This document shows positions 49,551 through 62,900 of a stretch of 64,000 nucleotides of DNA, one piece after another. Within the stretch, counting starts at the first letter, position 1, and each line of letters starts with the position of its first letter. Origin of the DNA: Nematopogon swammerdamellus (lineage: Eukaryota > Arthropoda > Insecta > Lepidoptera > Adelidae); the NCBI GenBank assembly GCA_946902875.1, contig OX336353.1, forward strand, positions 21,031,151 to 21,095,150. Direction: 5' to 3'. The notes under the pieces are model-generated. The model did no database searches. It saw nothing but the letters and a program-made list of their open reading frames with translations, and was not told the DNA's origin. The translations under genes and the position numbers were made by a program.

Positions 49551-52500
49551 GTCAAAGTCACCATAGTTGTACGTCGGTTCCTCACAGAAACCAACATTGA
49601 GAATTATTTAAATGAAGAGGGGAAGTAGGAACGGGGAAGCAACATGTTGCGCTAACCAGCCCCTGTACCGGCGTTACTCACTCGCCGATGTGCGTATGAG
49701 AAACGATCCCACTCAACCAATCAGAAGGCGTTCGGTGAGGCAACCGGCCCGGCTATTGGTTGAAATATGCGAGTAGTTTGCGAGTGAGTTAACGCCGGTA
49801 GACCCGCTGGTGTGACTATTGTTTAAGTTTCAGTTTGTTGACTCATCGTTGCGTGTAACATATTCGGCAGAGACGTGCACAGCTCTAGCGAGAGCGGCGG
49901 TATGGTCTGTTGTGTGCATGGACGAAATATACTGGACCGATCATACATAGGCGAGCGGGAGTAACCACGCACGGGCGTCAGGCTCACTGACTGCCTGAAC
50001 TGCATCTCGCTCACTCACGAAGGCACTCGATCGCCTTATCTCTTTCTCCTCTTTAAGTGTGTGTAGGTGAATTTGTAGGCGAGGAAAGAAATACTGTGCG
50101 ACTGCGTGATCGACAGAGATGGAAAAACATCGCATACGCAACGTTCCCCGCTCCCTCGCCGTATTCTTACCCCTTTCGCGGCGACCCCGGTTCGCTTGTT
50201 GACGACGTTAATGATAGGTGCAGTATATTTCGTCCATGGTTGTGTGCGTACAACCTAATAATATAATACAAAATGTGTTTTGTTATAGTGTAGACAGTAC
50301 TTACTGAGATAATAGTGAATAAATACTATCAGGCACAAATGAATACAATATGAAATTATTGCATCTAATAATAAACTGGAGTTGATGTGTTGTGAAAATA
50401 ATTTTAATAACTACTGACACAAATCACAAGCAGTAACAAAGTGAGATGTGAGTATGGATAGTTGACTTTCATTCACTCGAGTGCCACCTACTTATGTGCT
50501 TACGCGTACTTAGTTGCTTTGTTTTGAAACGTACCAGCCGGTAGAGCGGAGCCAAAGTTGCCAGGTGTCCGCTTTTACCGCGGACAGTCCTCTTTTTTGA
50601 AGTCTTGTTCGCGGAAAAGCTTTAGACTTCAGCGGACAAAACAAAGGGGGGATAGATTTTTCGTAAAAGTTTTACCCGAAAAATCAAAAGGAGGGAAATT
50701 TTTCACCCTTTGGTGAAAAACGTCCTCTTTTTTTATCTGGACCATCTGGCAACCCTGAGCGGAGCTCGGACGTCACGCGTGCTGGCGCGGTGCGCAGTTA
50801 GCGCGTAGCTGGTGCGGTACAAATTGTTACGAACGTGTTGGACGTTTCTATTTATCGTTTGCGTCGTCGTCGTCGGTCGCGTAGGTTCAACTGGATGTTT
50901 GCAGGTCTGCGTAGTAGTCACAACGTTGTTCATTTCACAGGAGGACGACACTGGAGTAGATTTGAGTATTATTTTGTGAGTTTATATGCTTTGTGATTTT
51001 TAAAGATATTCTTTATAAGAGCAACTTTGTGCGAGGAATCTGATTCCTTTACTTTTGTTTTAGATCGTTTTTGATTATTTAACAAGAGGGATAGAGTTGA
51101 GTAGTTTAGGTGCCTCGAATAAAATGAATGAATAGTTGTAAGAGCAGTGCACTCACTCACCCCGCTCGCTCGTCGTCGTCCTGCTTCTATTGCATATGTA
51201 CCTACTGTTATTTGTCACACTGCAGTTGTTGAACAAATATTAGCATTATTTGCCTCACGATTGCACTTATTTTGTAGTGCAGTGCATCATGTCAACAATC
51301 ACAGCACAGTTATTTCAACGAGAACTGCGTCCAAGGCACAGCCTGATGAAATGTGTGCGGTGTGAGGAGACGCAGGACTAAGCAGTGAGTAGTGCTGCTG
51401 GAGTGATGGATGAGGTATCCGCGTCGATGGCTCCTGAATGCGCTTCGTGTTGGATGTTTAATTTTTTAAAGCTGTTTAACATATCCCGCCAAACATGTTG
51501 CATCGAGTGGTGGATTCACTTTTGTGCAATATAATTAGTAGAGTTGTTTTTGTTGATTGAGTTCGAAGCATGTATTGTGGTTATGTTTAAATGGAGAACA
51601 ATCTGTTGCGCGGGGAATGTGGCAGGTGAGACGTAATGTGCGGAGGGTTCTGTCGAGTGTGTACAGCGTCATCGCTCCCTCAAGTTTTGTTTACCAAAGT
51701 TTATTCACATGGTAAGCTGCTCTATCGAAATTTACTAAAATCTACCTTCACTAACTTATTATTAGTGAGAACTGGGATATCGACTATCTAGCATTCACGG
51801 ATGTTTTTTTGTTAAATGTAAAAGTGTTTTTCGTGAAATGGAAAATTAATTGTTGAAAATTTAATGAGGGGTAACGCGTGAGGGAACACCCGATGTTGCG
51901 ATTGCTAACATTCTCTTTAGCTTCAAATTATTTCAATGAATTCTTATTTAGATCGTTCACATTTTCACTAACCACCCTACTTGGAATTGTTGACGGTTCG
52001 ATGTGATCTATTGGGCTAGAATTCTTTGTTTATATCGTTTTGTTTGAAGTAGCTAGTGTAATAGTCACTCTCGGTGCATCGGAGCGCCGAGCGACCGCCC
52101 ACACCGGCCCTAGGAATATTATTGAAGAGTTATATATTTTATGAGTGACGGTCTGTCCTCGATAGAAGAATAAATTAGTCAAAATCTCTTAGACTCAAAT
52201 ATAGCTTAAAATTGTTAAGGCAGCAGGAGTACGCTCGGGGTTACCGCTAGCTGCGGGGTTGCGAACATTCTCTCGCACATCACCTCGGCCTTCCGTCCGT
52301 CCGTCCGTCCGTCTGTCCGTCCTCTCCACGTTACACTACGCCGGCTGAGGAATTTATCAGTGGTAGCCACAGAGCATGGAATAGCGCCGCGCCTCTCTAC
52401 TAGTTGAAGCTCAATTACAGTCCGTTGGGCTTCTAGCGCTGTGTGTGTGTGTGTGTGTGTATCTTAGCATCGACATCACACAGACACAGCAGAGCAGGTT

Positions 52501-52640
52501 GAGCGCACGCACTTTGTAGGTAAATCGGCGCTCAGGGCGTCTCTAGTAGGGGCCGGCTACTACTTTACTGCTCTGCGGTGGTAGCTAGAGTTAGAGGAAA
52601 AAGGTTTATCAATCGAAAGTATTAATAGAAAACAATATAA
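49551..52640. other. intergenic, no gene recognised
   Basis: No conserved frame seen. Includes GTCC/GTCT tetranucleotides (52293-52320), a (GT)n run (52440-52460) and the inverted-repeat element at 50562-50758. Long downstream exons of PKC or a lncRNA cannot be excluded. Confidence 0.3.
50562..50758. mobile_element. short inverted-repeat element
   Basis: GTTGCCAGGTGTCC near the left end opposes GGACCATCTGGCAAC at the right. Inner GTCCTCTTTTTT/AAAGAGGAC-type and GGTGAAAA/TTTTCACC pairs make it strongly self-complementary. Likely a MITE. Confidence 0.5.
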
Positions 52641-52654
52641 TGCAGTTATAATGT

Positions 52655-52900
52655 TACAAAACCAATACATTTCCACACAAACTTTGGAACGCTCTTCCTG
52701 CCCACATGTTTCCCTCCAAGTACAGTCTCGGGTCCTTCAAGAAAGAGCGTGGATAGGCACTTGTCAGGCCGGCGTGGCTTTCACAACCCCCGCATGCGAC
52801 CGAATGTCCATGTGCGTCGTCAGACACCTAATGGGTGGCTCGGCGCCAGGTGTCGCGCTTATATAAAAAATATAATAAAAAAAATATACTAAATTGGTTT
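52655..52900 (+). mobile_element. LINE 3' end
   Basis: With one frameshift reads TLWNALPAHMFPSKYSLGSFKK, the usual final block of CR1/Jockey-type ORF2, then about 200 bp and an AT-rich tail. Confidence 0.6.
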
Positions 52901-53208
52901 CCAATGTTTTCTCTTTTTTATTCTAATTTGGAAAGTAAAGTAATATGAGGCGAGGAACTGAACAGCGAGGAGGTGAGGAGGTAATGTTCGTAACGGTGTG
53001 CGAGTGTATGTATACCTGCACCAACTGGGACGTATTGAACGCAGATTATTGTTGTGCGAGTGTGCCCCGCCCGCCCGAGCGGGGCCGCGAGCGCGTGCCA
53101 TGTTATGTCTACTCTACTCTAATGTCCTACTCCGCCGTTTTCGAATTGTGCAGTTTCAACCAGAATCCTTGTCTCACAGTTTATTGCGCAATTTACAAAC
53201 GGCGTTTT

Positions 53209-53262
53209 GTTCGAGGTGTCTTGAGATAAAACTCCACTAGTTTTATCTCAGACACCTCGAAC
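53209..53262. repeat. 24-bp hairpin with 5-nt loop
   Basis: GTTCGAGGTGTCTTGAGATAAAACT-type left arm (53209-53233) and its complement (53239-53262) pair throughout with a single bulged T; loop CCACT. May be an snapback duplication or a small-RNA precursor. Confidence 0.8.
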
Positions 53263-53269
53263 ATACCGT

Positions 53270-54920
53270 TGCTTTTACGAAACTGTGCCAAATAGAGAAC
53301 TGTTTACTTTTGTGCAAAGCTTCAATCTGAGGATGCGTTTTATTACATTTTACTTTTATACTTAGGTGGTTTTTTATTTGTATGAATGTAACTACCGGGC
53401 GTGTCGGTCGAGGCGAATCCTTGCTCGAGCAACACTTGCTCGAACAATATATGCTCTAGCTTCGAAGGACATGGCATCCAGAGCCGTTAAATTTGAAAAA
53501 AAAAGAATATACGCTCGTAAGAAGAGGGTTGCAAACTGAGCGTGTGAGCACTCGACCGTCGCGCGAGTACAAGTATTGATGGAAACCAAAAATTAGTATA
53601 ATTTAATTTTACTGACTAATTTTGTTAGTTATTGTTTGTTTGTTAGAATTAAGTTTAGAAAGTGTTGCTGCGGTCCCCTCTTGCCAAAATATCCGATGTG
53701 GGAAGAATTAACGGCAACTTATGCGAATGTTATACTTGAATACCTGCCACATAATATTGAACAATAAGATTAAACGTGTTGTTGAACTAGTCGCCTGACA
53801 ACTAGGCTCGGTACAGTTGGTTAAACAGTTTCAAAAATGTTTACTGCTGTTTAGAGGTGTCCTCTGTGTGGCAACCCCAGCGGAACACAGCGGTGCCGGT
53901 GACCAGGATGGTCATCCCGGGCTGAGTAGCTGTTGATTCTTGTCGCGACGTAGTAGGTACAAATGAAATGTAGTCGAGGTCCTGTTTGATTTGGTTCGCA
54001 GGTGTCGCTCGTTTTAGATTGCTTTCTACTGCATACTGTCTGTTGTCCAGAACAAAGCGCAAACATTCCCGGCACCCGTTGCCAAGCAGTCACCTTATTT
54101 CGTTAGACAGAATGCTTGCGTATTGTGCTTATCTGTAAGTGTTAATAGTGAGGAGAGCAATCCTGTTGATAGTGTTGAAACTGTCATTACCTAGTTGTGT
54201 GTGAGCCGCGCCCCGCGCCCCGCGCGACAGCGACGCAGTGTTGTCTCCTTCAGGCTTGGGGCTAGCGTCACACACACACATAGGTACATACATCTGCAAA
54301 TATTAGTCCATTTTATTCTTGTATTTCAACTTCATAGGCGTATTTTATTTTGATAGATATATTTTTCAGCTTGACTTATTACTTGACTTATTTAATTATA
54401 TGTATTTTACATTTTTGTTTTTTCTAAAATGAAAAAAAAAAAATAAAACATTGTCATCATCTGCCTATGTAATAAATAATACAACATTCATTATAAACAT
54501 TAATTCCATTTAGTTTTTGCCAGGCAAGACATGTCAATAAATGGCAAGAAAACAGCTTATGTAGGTGTTGAGTAAAGGAGACAACACGAGGGGTAGTGAG
54601 CGTGGGGCGGGGCGCAGCACGAGGGTGTGTTGTGAGACGCGCCGCCGGCGCCGCGCCGACCGCCCCCTCCACACCTCGCAGCGGATGCTGTCGATGCAGA
54701 ATCTCGGAGCGGGAGCGGCGCGGCGGCGCGGCGGTCCGATGCCAGTACACTTACACTCCTACACATGTATGTATGTATGTATGTATGTATGTATGTTAGA
54801 TATATTGCATATAATATAGTTTTATGAGTAACATATATTGTATATGTAATCCTACATGTCTATTAAATAAATAAAATAGATATAGTCTGCGTTTATTTTC
54901 CTTAACTTTTGAAAACTACG
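53270..54920. other. intergenic, no gene recognised
   Basis: AT-rich with a GC-rich patch at 54600-54740 that has no domain match, and a (GTAT)n run at 54767-54795. Confidence 0.3.
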
Positions 54921-54927
54921 GATGTTA

Positions 54928-55289
54928 CAGTGCGACAAGGCTTGAAATGAACATGGCTGACAGCGGAACTAACGCCGCCACAGTGTTGCCAGATGAACGT
55001 CTCGCGTTTCACCCGTTCACGCCTACGTATCTCTTCTTAGTCTGTGGTGTTGTTAGCAGAATTCGAAGTCTATCTGTTATTTTATTGGTGAGCAAGTCTT
55101 CCTAAAATTCAATACATAAAATAACAAATAAGTAAGCACCTACCTACCTTATAGGTACTATACATACATTTTCTTTTGCAGCGATATTTTCCCCTAGTGT
55201 AAGGAAATTTTCAAAATTGACAACCCTAATGCTGCAGCAGCGCCCTCGCACAAACGTCATCCACGTTCATTTCAAGCCTTGTCGCACTA
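54928..55289. mobile_element. 362-bp TIR element
   Basis: AGTGCGACAAGGCTTGAAAT GAAC at the left recurs as reverse complement at the right end, with matching continuation over about 30 bp. Left flank ends TTA. No coding capacity. The outer CAGTG recalls Tc1/mariner and hAT ends, but the class is not fixed. Confidence 0.7.
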
Positions 55290-55663
55290 CCTATATGAAA
55301 TAAATGGAACTTCTAAAAATGACGAGTAAACTCAGAGAAAACGTCACCGTCATGTCATCGTCACAGCACATCACTATGAAACAAAGACATTAAACCCACC
55401 CTTTTAATCTCTTTGCTATGAAACGTCATGTCATCGCGTTGTATTTTAAAAGAAAGACATTAATTTAATTTATAACAGTGCCCATGCCCACATTGTCCCA
55501 CCTGGAAGAGGAGGAGGAACCTAATAGTTTTGGTATAGGTTATAGGTTTTTTGTTTTGTAATGCACAATATGTTTAGTTTGAAAAATAAATGAGTTTCTA
55601 TTTATAGTTTCAATTTATTGTTCAAAATAATTAGTAGGTACATAAAATGATGACAGCTAAAGT

Positions 55664-55800
55664 GCGCGGGACGGATCTCGGCGTGTCGTCGCCGCAGCGG
55701 GCGACCCGCCACGCGAATACACTATACAAGTACGGTGCGGGTGCGAGGGAGACCACTGATGAACCGCTGCGGCGGCGACACGCCGAGATCCGCCCCGCGC
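55664..55800. repeat. GC-rich 36-bp inverted repeat, 65-nt spacer
   Basis: Left arm 55664-55699 (GCGCGGGACGGATCTCGGCG..) and right arm 55765-55800 are complementary at 34 of 36 positions. It stands out from AT-rich surroundings. Confidence 0.85.
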
Positions 55801-55859
55801 ATTATACATACAGTACAGCTTTGTGTGATTGCATATATCATAGTTTGTAGGTAGGTATT

Positions 55860-56780
55860 GTGCATTATTTGTATGTAAGTATTGTGGGAGAGAGGGAGAG
55901 AGAGGGCGTGAGGGGAGAGGAGGAGAGGCTCGAGGGCCCTAAAAAAATCAAAGAAACTAAAAAAACTTTAAATAGTTATGTAACAAAATCCATAACTTAT
56001 ACAGGGTGTTGCAACGGCAAGTACATTAATTTCGCCAGCGCAATCCTCATGTTTTTACGAGGCAAAAAAGTGAACAAAGTTTTTCTCTAAAGCGTCTAGT
56101 TTTGGAGATATTAATTTTTGAAATGTATGTTTTCGTCTAGTGTAATTTGACGCGCGCGTGGGGGGAGGGTGCTGGCGCGAGAACGGTCGGGGTCGAAACA
56201 CACACCCCGCGCCTCCGCCGCGCATCTCCTCTCCCCGCGTAATCGTCCCTGCTCGCTCACTCACCGCGCTCCTTTCATTCCCACGTTCGTGCGGAACATT
56301 AGATCCTTTTACACTAAATAAATCAATTAGCTTATATGAAAACTCTAACTTTTTATTTAAAGGGAATTCAGAAAGAAGTAATTTTACTTTTTTGTTACTA
56401 TTGATCCCAATAATATTTTCCTAAATTTAATGTACTGGCCGTTACAACATCCTATATATAACGAACAGAGAAGAATTTATAACTTCCAACGCGTGTAAGT
56501 ACGCGCACTATTTTTTTTGCACAATAAGTAATTATTACCATAGATAGAGGGACGACAGCCGCGAATCGTTGCCCTGTGGTAATTGAAAATTATTGACCCG
56601 GTATTGTCTTGGCTGTTCTGTATGCACTAACATTAATTAATATAGCCTTTACAAAAGTGATATGATTTATGTCACGTGTCGTAAATGAAATGCATAAAAA
56701 AATGGCAGAGATTTATTTAAAAAAAAGGGCATTACCTACCCATCAAAAATAATAACAGAGACAGCAGACACGTGGCGCGC
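55860..56780. other. intergenic, downstream of the LRR gene
   Basis: Contains a short GAGAGGGA run (55885-55925) and no gene. The sequence next to 56805 should hold the 3' UTR of the LRR gene; a minus-strand AATAAA candidate is AAGAAATAAACC overlapping the stop. Confidence 0.3.
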
Positions 56781-56804
56781 GGCGCATGGCAGTGTCGGCG
56801 AGGT

Positions 56805-56932
56805 TTATTTCTTCTTGCCCTTGCCCTTGCCCTTGCCCTTCTTCGGCGGCGGCGGGGGCAGGGGCGGCGTGGGCGGTGGCGTGGGCGGCGGGCGCGCGTC
56901 CGGCCACAGCCGCCGCACGTACTCGCACATCG
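56805..56932 (-). CDS. LRR gene last exon: Pro-rich and (GK)n tail
   Basis: AMCEYVRRLWPDARPPPTPP, further prolines, then KKGKGKGKGKKK and TAA (56807-56805). The GK repeat is a coding GGGCAA microsatellite. Acceptor ATTGCAG; phase 1 matches the previous donor. Confidence 0.85.
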
Positions 56933-59900
56933 CTGCAATGTTCACCAGCAGTGAAACCAACATTGTTTCATGGCACCGTGACATGGTTGAGTTGGGTACG
57001 TCATCTGCTAGACTCGTCGGAACTAGTCAGCGTCCACTGCTGGACTGGACGTACGCCTCTACGTACAATTTTCCTCCAGTCGTCCCGGCCTTCAGCGGTA
57101 CGGAAGGACCCGCTGCTTTCGGACTTGGAAATCGCTCTTCCTGGCGGGTGCGGTGTACCCACACTCACAAGGCCGCCATTGCAGCCCTATAGGTAGGCGC
57201 GGTTACTCTAACTAAAGGTACGTTGACACGATGCGAGGTTTCACGTACGAGGAGCATGCCACCTTCTCGAACGAGAAAACTCGCTTTCGTGAAGCGTTCG
57301 TCGAGATCTCTTCTGTGTTTCTCTATTTGTCAGTTGCAAAAATGGAGTCTGTATGTAGGCGAAGGTTTGGCGTGTATTGGTACAATTTTAGTGTTTATTA
57401 TAGCACGATGTTTGATAAGAAACAAAATAAAGAAGAAAAAAGAGAAAAGATCTTTTTTTATAGAAACTGACACGGTTGGCTACATCATCTACAACATCCG
57501 TGATGTCAGCCCATAACACATTGGTGAACTAGGTGCCATGTCAGTGCTTCCCTTCGGTCGTGTCGGCTACACTGAACTGGACGGAAAACACAAACTATTT
57601 ACATAGGTAGCCGTTTCGACCGACCTTTCATTCAGTGCGGTGGTATCAACCCGGGCGAGTTAAACCCTACCACCATGAAGGGAGTCATTTGAGATCTATG
57701 TGGATAAGGGAATGGATAAGTATATAAAGATAACTTAATCACTTGCACATCAGTCCACTTTGTCACGGTGCCGTAAACAACCAAAAACCACTAAGAAAAC
57801 TTTTTTGCACCAACAAACTTCGTTGGCGAGACGCTCCTCTCGAACGCCAACTAATAAGCATGCATGAGCTCGTTCGCGCGCGAACGACGCTGCGTTTGTG
57901 GACGCATGCGAGCTTGCGAGAACTGTCTACACGGTGCGTAAATGCGTTCGAGAAGCATTTCTCGTGCGTGAACTCGCATCGTGTCAACCAGGCATAACGG
58001 TCGTCATCTCGTCGTGTCAGTGCTTGCATTCAGCTTCGGTGACACAGCGATGATGTTGAGGCTACTCACCAGTCATGTCGATAGTCCTCGGTCCCTTGGC
58101 GGCCTTGGGTCCGGGGAACACGAAGGTCATCTCATCGGCCAGGTCCTCGTCGAGCAGCCCGCCCGCCTGGCGCATCGCGTCTATCAGCTCCTTGGCCTGC
58201 AGCGGCGCTGGGTTCGCCTTGTAGATTGTCAGCAGGAACACCCTATAATGCGAGTCATCATAGTTGCTACTCGTAATAACGTAACACCGTTACAGCATCC
58301 GTGCATCATGTCAACCCTTAACACCTTGGTGAACTAGATGCCATGTTAGTGTTTCCCTTTGGTCCCCTTCTTCGACTACACTGAACTGACAGCAAACACG
58401 AACTATTACACATGTAGGTAATATGACGTGGTACCAACCAACCCGGGCTACTTCCTGTATTTTAAGGTAGGACGGGAAGGGACCTACAGTTTTACGTGGA
58501 ATCCGAACCACGGTCAGCCTCCAACAGTCGATTGGTCACCTTTCCTGCAAGAATCTTTATCCACTTTTATAAACCCACATATTATTACTTAGGTAGGTAA
58601 GTAAAAGGTCGTTCGTTCTAACCTGAGGCGTACAAATACATTCACGCATGACGGTGAGCATACAATTCTGCGAGTGTAGTAGTGCTCAGGCCATGTATAG
58701 GGCATGCCGTGCATGTCAAGCGTTTGTATTAGATTAGAGAAATGCATTTGTGTGTGTACGTGCGTTCGCCTCAGGTTAGGCCGTCCATGCTGTATCTACC
58801 AATTTGGATACTCCAAAATAAGGTGGCTCGTGTGAACTAGATACGAATAAATAAGAGATGGATACAGACGCGAGGTCGATGGGCTTCTTCTTGGGCTTGG
58901 CGGCGAGGAAGTGAGCTCGCTTCAGTATGAGCTCGCGCGCGTCCGGCCCCACCACCGCGTAGTTGCCCCGCACGCCGCCGTACGTGATCACAGTGTTGCG
59001 CCGGTTCTTGAGCTGCTTCACGCTGCCCAGCAGCTGCGCGGGTAGCAGATCCACTCACAGCGAGAGGGAGGAGGGAGGAGGGAGTTGGCACATACACCAA
59101 CATATCTACGTTCATGTTGGAAGAATGTGTGACGAGACTAAGGATAACATTTATGGAGTTAATGTGAACGGAGGCGTCGGGAAGCGGAGCATAGACACAC
59201 GTGTCTGGACTGGACCAGATCGGGTATGTGCTCAAAATGGCTCAAGTACGTAGTACTTTTTTCAATCTCTTAACCGACGAACATTTATGAAGAGGCGGCA
59301 GAGGTGTGTCAGGATCGTGGCACGTGGAGATCCGTTGTCTCTACCTACGCCACTGGGACGAAGAACAGGCGTGAGTTTCGTTATGTACGTTATCCTATGT
59401 TACAGATCACGAAATTAAAACATACTAGCTTTTGCCCGCGGCTTCGCTCGCGTGAAATTCGTATTTAAAAAGCCGGTAAGCTCGCTAACTACCGTGTTGG
59501 CTACAATACCTTTGTATCGGCGCACGGAACAATTTTGTTTGTATGAGAGCCACATCTTAGCGTAACCGAAACTGAAATTTAATTAGCCTATCCTGTGTCT
59601 CGTATAGCTAAATGTGCTTGTACTAAATTTCTCGTCGAATTCGGATGATCGGTCTATGAGTTATGGCAGAAGATACATACATACAGAATAGATTCAAAAA
59701 AATTGCCAATTTAGTTTTAGTATCATACATATAGTCTATAAACGCAGTATCTCATATAACAAAGTAACTTACTCCATGAACATCCCTTACAGATTTATTA
59801 TTAGTATTGATTGATGATGATAAATCGATTTAATAACAGAACATCAAAAGCGAGCGTTGATTATAGAAACTCAACCGCTCAACTCAACTAAGTACTGAAG

Positions 59901-62900
59901 ATGTAGGTCCCTTACCTCACTAGGTGGTAGGTAGAGTTTAACACTGCAACCGGCGCACTGAAGGCATTTCGGCCCAGAGTGACCACTTCCTAAAATGACC
60001 ACTTCCCAAAAGGACCACATCCTAGAATGACCATTCCCAGATCGTCCACTTCCCGTAATTACCATTCCCTGATCGTCTATTTCCCAAAACGACACCTTCC
60101 CATTTTGACCATTTCCCAAAACTACCACTTTCCTAACGATAATTTTACCGGATGCTATTACCTACCACTTAAGCAAAGGTGTGTGGAAAAAGTCGAGGGA
60201 AATATGGAAAGACAGAAATATTGAAACTGAAGAAATCGACAAACAGACAGGACTACCGGAACATTACGAGGCTGTACTAATTTTCCTCTTTTACCGGCTA
60301 ATCAGATGCCGGAAGTTTGGTCAACTATTGAGACTACATCTTCGAAAACCCCGAAAATTATTAAGTTCCTGGACTATTTTCGCAAGCAATGGTTGATCAC
60401 GCGTTAATAAGCTGTTCAAATCAACGACATCGCACAACGTACTCGTTAGAGGGTGGCATAAAAGACTAAATGCAATGATTCCGCGTTCACCGAATTTCAT
60501 ACATTAAATTATGGTGGAATAAAGCGGAATTAAATCGTTTAAGTTGCACATTGAATTTTATCGAATATTATATTTTAATAGATTAATTATTAATTCTTTC
60601 ATTTACTGTGAGACATAACTAACACAATAGACGTTTGATTCGTTTCGGCCCAGAATTGTAGTCAGAATTGAATTGGGCAAGTGTCGTTAGTATTAAGTAG
60701 TCATTATGGGAAGTGGTTATTATGGGAAGTTGTAATTTGGGAAGTGGTAATTGTGGGAAAGTAGTCATCACGGAAAGTGGACGATCTGGGAATGATCATT
60801 CTGGGGTGTGGTCCTTTTGGGAAGTGGTCATTTTAGGAAGTGGCCATTCTGGCTGGGTCGAAACGACTGAAGGGAGCAATAGTTCGTGTCGAGAACGTTA
60901 GATAAGGAGTGGACCAGAGACACTTCCCTAGCGCCGCCGCGCGCCTTTTAAACTTGTCTTAACACACAAGTCTTTTGTATGGGCCGACAGTGTTTCGTAC
61001 AACTCCCGCCGTCGTCTGTCCCTCTCCATTTCGACAAGGAATCAGTGCGCGCCTGATCGCCCCTCAGCATTGGCGACGCTGCTACTGGAACTAGGCACTG
61101 CTAGTAATCTTCCAATTCTTTTCTAACGTTATTGGTTCGTATTTTACATTCAATTCAGTCAGGGTACCTAACCGGCGGCGCGGTCAAAGGGAGCTACCGG
61201 CCATGGCATTTAACCAAGGTGCGAAGGGTGTACTATACGATATAGCCAGCCAACCATTTAGGGTCGAATGTAAAACAGAAAAGGTCGATCCAAGAGCTGA
61301 ACTAACTTCAAGGAAGACCTTGTCGACCCAGACGTTGTCGAGGCGCAGGTTCTGCAGCTTGACGCGCGAGAGCTTGAACTTGCTGAGCAGCTTGACGGCG
61401 TCCTCGGGCGTGAGCGGGTTGCAGGACAGGTCCAGCGTGTTGAGTCGCTTCGCCTTGAACAGCCACGCAGCGATAGACCCGGCCGCTTCCTGGCACAATC
61501 TGGCGACATACCGCGCACATACGTGTGTCGTGTCTAAACCACCCACCACAACCCGTTTCAGATTTGGTAAAAGGAAATTGCAATACTGTAACTAGCAAAT
61601 TTTTTATTGTTGCGGGGTAGGGGAGCGGGGGTTAAAACCTCCTGTAACATACTTGTGCAGGTACGTAGCTAGGTAGGTAGGTAGTTACCTGTTATTGGAG
61701 AGGTCTAGGTAGCGCAGCGTGGGAACGGTCATGAGAGCGCGCAGGGCGAGGCCGACTCGCGGGCCGTACAGCCCGTTCCACGACACGTTCAGCTGCACCA
61801 GCGACTTGCTCTGCGACAGTCGCCCGATCAGCGTCGCCCCTGCACATACCAGCCCCAACCCAAGCGGCTATCATGACACGCCACACATAACTAGTGCTGT
61901 GCGGGTGTAGCCTACAAGTAGTGGCTCACATCACGGGTGTATTAGGTAGGTCATACAGACATACGTGAGGCACACTAAAAGTTTCCGGAATTAATAAGAA
62001 TAAAATACTATTAAAGGTCAAAAATGAATTTATTGTTTCTCAAAATATTCTCCCTTTGCGTAAATGCACTTTTTCATACGATTAAACCAATTTTGAAAAC
62101 TTTTGTGCCACTCCTCCGTGGTGACCTCAGAAACGTGTTTTTCATATTCTTCGACAGCCTCTTCTGGTGATGAAAATCGTTGACCGCGTAATTGGTTCTT
62201 AATTTTTGGGAACAGAAAAAAGTCACAAGGTGCCGTCACCTGTTACTATGTCCCACACCAAATTTGAAGCGCCTTTGTTGAATCTGGTAAGCATGGCATT
62301 GCACCAAGTGACGCGGTGCGTTTTTTGAGCCTCGGTCAAATTGTGTGGGATCCACCGCGAGCACAGCTTTCTCACACCCAAATGTTTGTGTAGGGTTGAT
62401 TGTATTTGACTCATGCCTATGTCTAAGGATGCCCGAATCTCATGGTAGATCACATGACTGTCTGTTTCGATCATACGGCGCACAGCATCGATGTTTTTGT
62501 TGTTCACAGCGGTGAACGGGCGACCATCGCGAGATTCGTCACTGAGATTGACACGACCGCGCTAGAATTCTGCAAACCAGCAATAAATAGTCGTCTTGCA
62601 TGGTGCTTCATCGCCAAAAGCAGATTGAAGCCGAGCGAGGCTCTGATGAGCTGTCAAATTACACTTAAAATCGTAGAAAATCATACTACGAAAATTTTCC
62701 CGGGTTAAATTTATGTTAATGTAGACACGCAATTTTTAAAATGGCGCCACAATGGAAAAACAATTGACAGTCAGATGAAACAAACTGCATTCTACAGCCA
62801 AAGAGTTCCATTTTCAAATGTTGCAATTACTTTTTAAATATTGTTTATGTAAGTGGCCAATTCCGGAAACTTTTAGTGTGCCCTATGTATATGTCTGGTT

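Noticed and set aside
54557..54819. GC-rich frames that might be an exon
   Set aside because: No family recognised, no convincing splice pair, and strong composition bias.
61307..61309. Donor GAA|GTTAGT for the LRR exon at 61303-61499
   Set aside because: Better consensus but leaves phase 0, which does not match the next recognised exon (needs phase 1). Kept as an alternative only if an exon is missing.
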